DNA of 11,689 nucleotides from Asaia bogorensis (lineage in GTDB: Bacteria; Pseudomonadota; Alphaproteobacteria; Acetobacterales; Acetobacteraceae). Of this stretch, positions 6,240 through 11,689 are shown in pieces. The position numbers and the translations under genes are program-made. The stretch spans positions 1 through 11,689 of the forward strand of contig CAMCEP010000060.1 in the NCBI GenBank assembly GCA_945873675.1, written 5' to 3'. The notes under the pieces are model-generated. The model was not told the origin of the DNA, ran no database searches, and was given only the letters and a program-made list of their open reading frames with translations. Numbering within the stretch: the first letter of the stretch is position 1; every line of letters begins with the position of its first letter.

Positions 6240-7181
6240 TCAGTTATGCAGATAGAATTCGGCGATTTGGCCGCCGAGATCAATATTGCGCGCCATCATT
6301 TCATTCAGGAAGCCCTCAAGCCCCTGGGCGAAGATATCCTCAACCCGGCCAAAACGCAGCCGCGCGTGGATTTCACCGGCACGCCGATGGCATTCCCCGC
6401 GTCGCCCACCATGGGCTGTGGCGATTTCATCCAGCACGCCCTCAATCCGTGCATGGCAGGCAATCATGGAACGCGGCAATTCCCCGCGCAGGATGAGCAA
6501 TTCGGCAATCCGCCGCGGTTCAATCCGGCCGTGATAAACCCATTGATATGCACGCAGCGCCGTGAAGTTCCTAAGGATCGCCTGCCAATTCAGATAATCC
6601 TCGGCCGTGCCGGGGCCCATAATGCTCAGCGCCGCCGCATGGGCATGCAGCACCCGTGCGGTATTGTCGGCGCGTTCCAGCATGGTGCCAAGGCGCACGA
6701 AGCGCCAGGCTTCATCGCGCAGCATCGTGCCATCATAAGCGCCATTGAACAGGATGGTCTGGCGCTTCACCCAATCCAGAAAACCCGGCAGATCATCCGC
6801 ACTCGGCATGGCATTTTCCATACGCCGCATCTGCCCCCAAGTGTCATTCACGGATTCCCACATATCCACCGTGAGCGCCGTGCGCACCTGGCGCGCATTC
6901 TGTCGCGAAGCCTCAATACAGGATTGGATGGAAGAATTATTCGCGCGATCCATCACCAGATGCTGGATGATTTGCGCTGCATCGGGTGCGGCGCCAAAAC
7001 CCTGCAACAGGCCGATATCGCCGCTGGTCAGCAGCAGGGCGCGCCAGCCTTGCCCCTGCGCTGGCCGCCCGCCGCCCATGCCCGCTTCGCGCAGCGCCAC
7101 TTGCAAAGCGCGCGCGGTATTGCCGGCGCGTTCCATATAGCGCCCGAGCCAATAGAGGCTATCTGCCGTGCGGCTCAGCAT
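6240..7181 (-). CDS. Alpha-E domain protein, partner of ATP-grasp and Anbu
   Basis: This 313-residue, mostly alpha-helical protein is an alpha-E domain protein (formerly DUF403). The hallmark opening is MLSRTADSLYWLGRYMERAG. The signature YWLGRYMERAGNTARAL (10-26) recurs as VRLGTMLERADNTARVL (162-178), so the protein probably arose by duplication of a helical unit carrying an LxxxMERAxNTAR motif. It ends in the typical IAEFYLHN. No enzymatic activity is established for the family, and it is repeatedly found beside circularly permuted ATP-grasp genes. Its ATG overlaps the end of the ATP-grasp gene by 7 bases, implying coupled translation and probably matched amounts. Anbu follows after 20 bases. 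It is likely cytoplasmic because no signal or membrane segment is visible. Confidence 0.93.
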   Translation of the reverse strand: MLSRTADSLYWLGRYMERAGNTARALQVALREAGMGGGRPAQGQGWRALLLTSGDIGLLQGFGAAPDAAQIIQHLVMDRANNSSIQSCIEASRQNARQVRTALTVDMWESVNDTWGQMRRMENAMPSADDLPGFLDWVKRQTILFNGAYDGTMLRDEAWRFVRLGTMLERADNTARVLHAHAAALSIMGPGTAEDYLNWQAILRNFTALRAYQWVYHGRIEPRRIAELLILRGELPRSMIACHARIEGVLDEIATAHGGRRGECHRRAGEIHARLRFGRVEDIFAQGLEGFLNEMMARNIDLGGQIAEFYLHN

Positions 7182-8608
7182 GGCGCATCCGGGGCCAAAA
7201 CCCAGGTATCCTTGGTGCCACCGCCTTGCGATGAATTCACGACAAGCGATCCTTCCCGCAAGGCAACACGCGTGAGGCCACCTGGCACGATGCGCGTCTC
7301 AGCGCCCGAAAGCACGAAGGGCCGCAAATCCACATGGCGCGGCGCGGTGCCGCTGCCGGTGAAGGTCGGCACGGTGGAAAGGGCAAGGGTTGGTTGCGCG
7401 ATATAATCCGCTGGATTGGCGCGGATGCGCGTGGCGAATTCAGCGCGCTGTTCAGCGGTGCTATGCGGCCCGACCAGCATGCCATAACCGCCCGAACCCT
7501 TGGTGAGTTTCACCACCAACTCATGCAAATGTTCCAGCACATAGGCGCAATCATCTGGCCTTTCGCACAGATAAGTCGGCACATTGGCCAGGATCGGTTC
7601 TTCGCCCAGGTAGAAGCGCACCATTTCCGGCACGTAAGGATAAACCGCCTTGTCATCAGCAATGCCGCCGCCCGGCGCATTGGCCAGCGCCACATTGCCG
7701 GCACGATAGGCTTCCATCAGCCCGCGTACACCCAGCATTGAATCGGCGCGAAACACCGCCGGGTCCAGGTAATCATCATCAATCCGGCGATAGATCACAT
7801 CCACGCGCTGCGGTCCTGCGGTGGTGCGCATATACACAACGCGATCTTCGACGAATAAATCCTGGCCCTCCACTACTTCCACGCCCATTTCATCAGCCAG
7901 GAAGCAATGTTCGTAATAGGCGCTATTGAAGGCACCGGGGGTCAGCAGCACCACGCGCGGCAGGCCACGGCAAGCAGCTGGTGCCACCGACATCAGGGTT
8001 TCCAGCAAATCGCTCGGGTAATGGCTGACGGGGGCGATGCGATGCGCGGCGCAAAGCCCCGGGAATAGCCGCAGCATGGCTTCGCGGCCTTCCAGCATAT
8101 AGGAAACGCCCGATGGCGTGCGGCAATTATCTTCCAGCACATGAAAATGCGCCGCATCCGTGCGCACCACATCAATGCCCGCAATATGCACGTAAATCCC
8201 ACCAGGCGGCTTAATGCCGCGCATTTCCGGCCGATAGGCTTCATTCTGCAAAATCAGCGCTTCCGGAATGCGCCCGGCCTTCAGGATTTCCCCTGGCCCA
8301 TAAACATCTGCCAGAAACATATTGAGCGCGCGCACCCGCTGCGTGAGGCCGCGCGACAGATGTTCCCATTCCTGCCATGCGAGGATGCGTGGGATGATAT
8401 CAAAAGGGATCAGCCGTTCCGGATCGCCGCCTTCGCCATAAACGGCGAAGGTCACACCGATGCGGCGAAACAAAAGCTCAGCTTCCTGGCGCTTGCGTTC
8501 CAATTGCGCCATGGGCGTCGCCGCCAGCCAGCGCGCGATTTCGGCATAGGCCGCGCGTGCTGCTTCGGGCTCACCCATTTCGTCAAAGGCCTTGATGGGT
8601 TCCGCCAT
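7175..8608 (-). CDS. Circularly permuted type 2 ATP-grasp protein
   Basis: This 477-residue enzyme belongs to the circularly permuted ATP-grasp group (old DUF404/DUF407). Characteristic parts are HVLEDNCRTPSGVSYMLEGR (156-175), ANAPGGGIADDKAVYPYVPE (309-328), VVKLTKGSGGYGM (365-377; Lys and Gly-rich nucleotide loop), HVDLRPFVLSG (425-435) and VPGGLTRVAL through VVNSSQGGGTKDTWVL (441-471; probable metal/phosphate site at Asn458). ATP-grasp enzymes usually ligate a carboxylate to an amine, and comparative genomics proposes that this group makes a peptide-like amide together with alpha-E proteins. The substrate is unknown. I chose the ATG at 8608 because AGGAGG precedes it; an in-frame GTG at 8659 would add 17 residues. 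It heads the ATP-grasp, alpha-E and Anbu set after a 141-base gap from the amidase gene. Confidence 0.93.
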   Translation of the reverse strand: MAEPIKAFDEMGEPEAARAAYAEIARWLAATPMAQLERKRQEAELLFRRIGVTFAVYGEGGDPERLIPFDIIPRILAWQEWEHLSRGLTQRVRALNMFLADVYGPGEILKAGRIPEALILQNEAYRPEMRGIKPPGGIYVHIAGIDVVRTDAAHFHVLEDNCRTPSGVSYMLEGREAMLRLFPGLCAAHRIAPVSHYPSDLLETLMSVAPAACRGLPRVVLLTPGAFNSAYYEHCFLADEMGVEVVEGQDLFVEDRVVYMRTTAGPQRVDVIYRRIDDDYLDPAVFRADSMLGVRGLMEAYRAGNVALANAPGGGIADDKAVYPYVPEMVRFYLGEEPILANVPTYLCERPDDCAYVLEHLHELVVKLTKGSGGYGMLVGPHSTAEQRAEFATRIRANPADYIAQPTLALSTVPTFTGSGTAPRHVDLRPFVLSGAETRIVPGGLTRVALREGSLVVNSSQGGGTKDTWVLAPDAPC

Positions 8609-8619
8609 CGCTGGACCGA

Positions 8620-8625
8620 CCTCCT
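8620..8625 (-). promoter_or_regulatory. Ribosome binding site deciding the ATP-grasp start
   Basis: A full AGGAGG on the - strand lies 11 bases before the ATG at 8608. It lies inside the reading frame if the GTG at 8659 were used, so it favours the shorter protein. The surrounding gap (8609-8749) is GC-rich. I see no convincing -35/-10 pair or terminator in it. Confidence 0.6.
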
Positions 8626-8749
8626 GTTTCACAGAAGATCGGGTCAAAGGCCGCGCCACACAAGCGGGTGATGCCCGAAAAATGGGCCAGGCGGCGCCTT
8701 ATTGCCCGCCCGGCATCCGCCCCGCCTAATTCTTGGGCAAGCGCCCCCT

Positions 8750-10159
8750 TCACAAGGCAGGGCAGCGCTTATGCCAATCCGTCACGCGCTGATAGGCATC
8801 GGCCACTGCCAGCACCCGCGCTTCGGCAAAGGGGCGCGCGGCCAATTGCAGGCCAATCGGCAGGCCGCGATCATCAAAGCCGCACGGCACGCTGATGGTC
8901 GGCAGGCCCAGGTAATTGAAAGGCCGCGTATTGGCCGAAACCGCCATGAAGCGGGACCAATTCGCCGCATCGGCATCAATATCCGTCTCGGCCAATGTGG
9001 GCACGCGGGTGCGCAGCGCCGGGGTCGCTACAATGTGATGCCCTGTCATCGCCTCGGCGCAGAATTGGCGCAGCAGCGGCCCACGACGCGACAGCGCTTC
9101 AATGTAGAGATGCGCCGGAATGGGATAGCCGCCGTAAAGCCGGGACGACAGATGAATGGAATAATCCGCTGACCTTTCGCGCATCCATGCGGCATGAATC
9201 GCCGCAGCCTCTGACCGGCTGACCAGCGCAGTATAGGCGGCAATGGCGCGGAGTGACGGGCAGGAAAGCCGCGTGATTTTCGCCCCGCGATCCCGCATGG
9301 CATCAAGCGCGGCATCAAAGGCCTTCACCACCACATCATCGGCGCCGTCAAAGAAATATTCCTGCGGCACGGCCACGGAAATGCCGCGCAAATCGCCGGT
9401 TAGTGCGGCCTCATAATCCGGCACGGCTTCACGCGCGCTGGTGGCATCGCGCGGATCATGGCCGGAAATCACCCGCATGAAGCGCGCCGCATCGCGCGCC
9501 GTTTGCACCAAAGGCCCGACATTATCAGCGGAAAACGACAGAGGCATAACGCCCGCACGCGAAACCCGCGTTTGCGTGCCCTTGATGCCCGTCACGCCAC
9601 AAATCGTCGCCGGCAGCCGGATGGAACCGCCCGTATCCGACCCAAGCGCGCCATAGAAAAACCGCGCCGCAACCCCGGCGCCAGAGCCCGAGGATGATCC
9701 GCCCGTGCAATAGCCATGCTGCCAGGGATTATGGCAATGGCCGAAATGCGCGTTATGACCGGTCGGGTTCTGGGCAAACTCCGCCATATTCAGCGTGCCC
9801 ATATCAATCGCGCCCGCGGCATCCAGCTTTTCCAGCACGGTCGCGGTCACCTTGGGTGCGAAATCGCGCCGGAGTTTTGACCCGCAGGTCGAAACCTTCC
9901 CCGCGCGATAATACATATCCTTATGCATCATCGGCACACCACCCAGCGGGCCGAGCGCTTTGCCCGCCTTGCGCGCGGCATCCACCGCCGCCGCCTGTTC
10001 CAAGGCGCTGTCGCGATCTAGCCTGATCACGCTATTCACCTTGCCATCATGCGTGGCAATGCGTGCCAAGCAGCTTTCGGTCAGCGCAGTCGCTGTCACC
10101 TCACCACGCGCCACCGCATCGGCGGCTTCCGTCATGGAAAGTTCATGCAAAGCGCTCAT
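8750..10159 (-). CDS. Amidase-signature family hydrolase
   Basis: This 469-residue amidase has an intact Ser-cisSer-Lys triad: Lys80 in GGVPMMHKDMYY, Ser155 in CTGGSSSGSGAG and Ser179 in GSDTGGSIRLPA. The 24-residue Ser155-Ser179 spacing equals that of other family members such as FAAH. The family hydrolyses or transfers amides, including GatA subunits, AtzE-like hydrolases and aryl or aliphatic amidases. No signal peptide is seen, so it is cytoplasmic. Its ATG overlaps the stop of the upstream small gene (ATGA), which suggests a two-subunit enzyme like GatA-GatC or AtzE-AtzG. No gatB is present, so a free-standing amide hydrolase is more likely than the tRNA amidotransferase. The substrate is unknown. 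The divergent enolase-superfamily gene might act in the same catabolic route, but this is only an inference from neighbourhood. Confidence 0.95.
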   Translation of the reverse strand: MSALHELSMTEAADAVARGEVTATALTESCLARIATHDGKVNSVIRLDRDSALEQAAAVDAARKAGKALGPLGGVPMMHKDMYYRAGKVSTCGSKLRRDFAPKVTATVLEKLDAAGAIDMGTLNMAEFAQNPTGHNAHFGHCHNPWQHGYCTGGSSSGSGAGVAARFFYGALGSDTGGSIRLPATICGVTGIKGTQTRVSRAGVMPLSFSADNVGPLVQTARDAARFMRVISGHDPRDATSAREAVPDYEAALTGDLRGISVAVPQEYFFDGADDVVVKAFDAALDAMRDRGAKITRLSCPSLRAIAAYTALVSRSEAAAIHAAWMRERSADYSIHLSSRLYGGYPIPAHLYIEALSRRGPLLRQFCAEAMTGHHIVATPALRTRVPTLAETDIDADAANWSRFMAVSANTRPFNYLGLPTISVPCGFDDRGLPIGLQLAARPFAEARVLAVADAYQRVTDWHKRCPAL

Positions 10160-10362
10160 GATTCCTTCTCCTGCTCGGCGCGGAGTGCCGCTTCAAAGCT
10201 GGAAGGTTCATCTTCAAACACCAGCGTACCGCGCAACGCCTCCAATTCCTTGAGCAGGGCGATGTGATCAGCCAAGCCAAGCCGCGCTGCCTCATTCGGG
10301 CATTCAACGCCACTCCATAGGCGGATGGCTTCCATGCTGGGGGGGATGGGGTCGGGTTTCAT
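10156..10362 (-). CDS. Small GatC/AtzG-like protein coupled to the amidase
   Basis: This 68-residue acidic protein starts at the ATG at 10362, with AGGAG (10371-10375) 8 bases upstream. A start at 10383 is possible, but the extra residues have no support. It has a helical middle (LADHIALLKELEALRGTL, about residues 30-47) followed by VFEDEPSSFEAAL. This recalls GatC and AtzG (DUF4089-type) subunits, where a short helical pair is followed by an extended acidic EPxxxF segment that wraps the amidase. The similarity is architectural and I cannot confirm homology. The stop overlaps the amidase start as ATGA, giving coupled translation of the two, as expected for a small subunit. It is the first gene of the - strand run, facing the divergent gene at 10467. 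If unrelated to GatC, it is a hypothetical protein. Confidence 0.75.
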   Translation of the reverse strand: MKPDPIPPSMEAIRLWSGVECPNEAARLGLADHIALLKELEALRGTLVFEDEPSSFEAALRAEQEKES

Positions 10363-10466
10363 GCCAGTCTCTCCTGCGGTCACTCATGCTGCGACGGGTG
10401 AGAAGTCTTTGCAAATGCGGGGCCATGATGGCAGGCTTCGATCCCAGCAAGCATGAGGATCGCCGC
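10363..10466. promoter_or_regulatory. Divergent intergenic region between the amidase operon and the racemase-family gene
   Basis: These 104 bases separate two divergent start codons, so promoters for both directions are expected here. I see AGGAG for the leftward gene (10371-10375) and GAGG for the rightward gene (10455-10458). A TTGCAA at 10409-10414 has no good -10 partner at 16-18 bases, so I do not assign a promoter. No clear operator palindrome is visible. Confidence 0.4.
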
Positions 10467-11606
10467 ATGAAAATCGTGGACATCAAGGCATTCCCAACCT
10501 CCTTCCCGCTGCCGCCCAATTCCGGGCCAAGGCTTGGGATTGGCCAGGCGGTGAAGCGCGATGCGGTGATGGTGAAGGTCATCACGGAAGATGGCATTAT
10601 CGGCTGGGGCGAAAGCCATCATGGCCGCGCGCATACCGCCATCGCGAAATTGCTGGAAACCACGTTGCGCCAATTGGTGCTGGGCATGGATGCCTTCGAC
10701 ACTACCGGCATCTGGGCGCGCATCTACAAATACCAATTGGCGAGCCATGGCATGGGTGCTGCGACTGCCATGGCCATGTCGGGGCTCGACATGGCGTTAT
10801 GGGATGCCAAGGGCAAGGCGCTGAACCTGCCGCTGTACAAGCTGCTCGGTGGCTCGGCCCGTCCCGTGCCGGCCTATGCCGGTGGTGTGGCACTTGGCTA
10901 TCAGCCGCCCGCGCAACTGCTTGATGAAGCGGCACCCCATATGGAAGCGGGATACAAGGCGGTGAAGCTTCGCGTGGGCGATACGGTGCGCGATGATATT
11001 GCCCGCATGGAAGCGGTGCGCGATGCCTTCGGCCATGATCTTGAGATCCTGACCGACGCCAATATCGGTTACAATATCGCGCAGGCGCGCCAAGTGATGC
11101 CCGAGATGGACCGGCTGAATATCGGCTGGCTGGAAGAACCCTTCCCCGCGCATGATCATCGTTCGTATGCCGAGGCGCATGGTTTTGGCAGCACGCCGCT
11201 TGCTGCCGGCGAAAATCACTTCACCCGCTTTGAATTCACGCGCGTGCTGGAAGATGATGTGATCCGCATTTGGCAGCCTGATTTGTCCAAATGCGGCGGC
11301 ATCACGGAAACGCTGCGCATCGCCGCCATGGCGTCGGCCTTCAAGATTCCGATACACCCGCATTCATCCATGACAGGCGTCAATCAGGCCGCGTCCATCC
11401 ATCTGCTCGCCGCGATTGATAATGGCGGTTATTTCGAAGCCGATGTGTCGCGTGCCAATAAGTTCCGTGATGAATTGGGCAGCGAGCCCTGGCGCATCGG
11501 CAAGGATGGCTGCGTGCGCCCGCTTGAAGCGCCAGGCATCGGCGTTGAGGTAGATGAGGCGTTTTTGAAAGCACACCCGGCTATTGAAGGCCCGGGTTAT
11601 GTGTGA
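10467..11606 (+). CDS. Mandelate racemase/muconate lactonizing enzyme family protein (enolase superfamily)
   Basis: This 379-residue enzyme starts at ATGAAAATCG, with GAGG 8 bases upstream. In-frame ATGs before it would add a sequence unlike the family. The N-terminal capping domain (1-130) is followed by a barrel with metal ligands Asp197 (LTDAN), Glu223 (WLEEPFP) and Glu249 (AGENH), spaced 26 and 26 as in mandelate racemase. Asp272 (WQPDLSKCGG) and His299 (IPIHPHSS) are 27 apart, matching the Asp-His dyad of the mandelate racemase subgroup. The usual Lys-x-Lys on the second strand reads Lys167-Leu-Arg169. The family abstracts an alpha proton from a carboxylate, and members with the His-Asp dyad are often sugar-acid dehydratases, so dehydration of a hydroxy acid is my preferred guess. 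The substrate is unassigned. It lies divergent to the amidase operon and is followed by a hairpin. Confidence 0.92.
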   Translation: MKIVDIKAFPTSFPLPPNSGPRLGIGQAVKRDAVMVKVITEDGIIGWGESHHGRAHTAIAKLLETTLRQLVLGMDAFDTTGIWARIYKYQLASHGMGAATAMAMSGLDMALWDAKGKALNLPLYKLLGGSARPVPAYAGGVALGYQPPAQLLDEAAPHMEAGYKAVKLRVGDTVRDDIARMEAVRDAFGHDLEILTDANIGYNIAQARQVMPEMDRLNIGWLEEPFPAHDHRSYAEAHGFGSTPLAAGENHFTRFEFTRVLEDDVIRIWQPDLSKCGGITETLRIAAMASAFKIPIHPHSSMTGVNQAASIHLLAAIDNGGYFEADVSRANKFRDELGSEPWRIGKDGCVRPLEAPGIGVEVDEAFLKAHPAIEGPGYV

Positions 11607-11640
11607 CCCGGCGCGGTTTCCCGCGCCGGGGGAGCATTTT
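11607..11640 (+). terminator. GC-rich terminator hairpin after the racemase-family gene
   Basis: A perfect 10-bp stem, CCCGGCGCGG (11607-11616) with CCGCGCCGGG (11621-11630), closes a TTTC loop and begins on the base after the stop codon. A short TTTT (11637-11640) follows after GGAGCA and belongs to repeat copy B. The T-run is short and displaced, so intrinsic termination is plausible rather than certain. Confidence 0.65.
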
Positions 11641-11683
11641 CAAGCCAAACGGAATCGTTTGGCGACTCGGAAAATGCGACCAA
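11632..11683 (+). repeat. Covarying palindromic repeat, copy B
   Basis: This is the second copy of the element at 2408-2459, in the same orientation and again just downstream of a + strand gene. The outer stem is GCATTTTC (11634-11641) with GAAAATGC (11670-11677). The inner stem is GCCAAACG (11644-11651) with CGTTTGGC (11656-11663). The GAAT loop is at 11652-11655, the internal loop is AA/GACTCG, and the tail is GACCAA. Eight of the nine differences from copy A form four compensated pairs; the ninth is in the internal loop. Only six bases follow before the window ends. Confidence 0.85.
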
Positions 11684-11689
11684 ATGAAG

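Noticed and set aside
5548..6255. A 235-codon open frame on the + strand opposite Anbu
   Set aside because: It is an antisense shadow of a gene with clear family motifs; no domain and no good ribosome site.
6246..7406. A 386-codon open frame on the + strand opposite the alpha-E gene and the ATP-grasp end
   Set aside because: It is antisense to two confidently identified genes, its translation is Arg/His/Pro-rich with no recognisable domain, and long antisense frames are common in GC-rich DNA.
8609..8659. N-terminal extension of the ATP-grasp gene from a GTG at 8659
   Set aside because: The AGGAGG at 8620-8625 lies inside this extension and serves the ATG at 8608; the extra residues show no family similarity.
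8609..8749. Possible terminator or promoter between the amidase and ATP-grasp genes
   Set aside because: Only short imperfect pairings (for example TTGCCC 8702-8707 with GGGCAA 8735-8740) and a TTGACC without a suitable -10 were found, so nothing specific can be claimed.
10409..10437. TTGCAA as a -35 box for the racemase-family gene
   Set aside because: At 16-18 bases downstream there is no sequence resembling a -10 hexamer.

Overview
This window looks like chromosomal DNA from a high-GC alphaproteobacterium, most likely an Acetobacteraceae/Rhodospirillales (Roseomonas-like) relative. That placement is an inference from gene content (Bug-type solute receptors, the Anbu cluster, a QueF/QueG/QueC/YhhQ-type cassette) and high G+C; no rRNA marker is present. 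Coding density is high and no gap exceeds about 141 bases. I see no rRNA, tRNA, CRISPR array, transposase or phage gene.

Region 1 (1-2408, + strand) is a tightly packed queuosine cassette: the 3' end of queF, then queG, queC and a YhhQ/VUT-family membrane protein. All the genes overlap by 4-14 bases, which suggests one translationally coupled transcript. QueC makes preQ0, QueF reduces it to preQ1, QueG performs the last step on tRNA (epoxyqueuosine to queuosine), and the transporter probably brings in deazapurine precursors.

Region 2 (2409-2511) is a short convergent gap holding two elaborate stem-loops. The first is one copy of a 52-base repeat whose second copy lies at the right end of the window (11632-11683). 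The copies differ by four fully compensated base-pair swaps, so the fold itself appears to be conserved.

Region 3 (2512-10362, - strand) reads right to left. It starts with a small GatC/AtzG-like protein coupled to an amidase-signature hydrolase. Next comes the Anbu module: a circularly permuted ATP-grasp enzyme, an alpha-E protein and the Anbu proteasome-like peptidase. The transglutaminase-like gene often found with these is absent. Last are two Bug/TctC-type periplasmic receptors flanking a protein related to 4,5-dihydroxyphthalate decarboxylase, with no TctA/TctB membrane genes here.

Region 4 (10467-11689, + strand) is a divergently transcribed enolase-superfamily (mandelate racemase/muconate lactonizing type) enzyme. 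It is followed by a strong GC hairpin and then the second copy of the covarying repeat.
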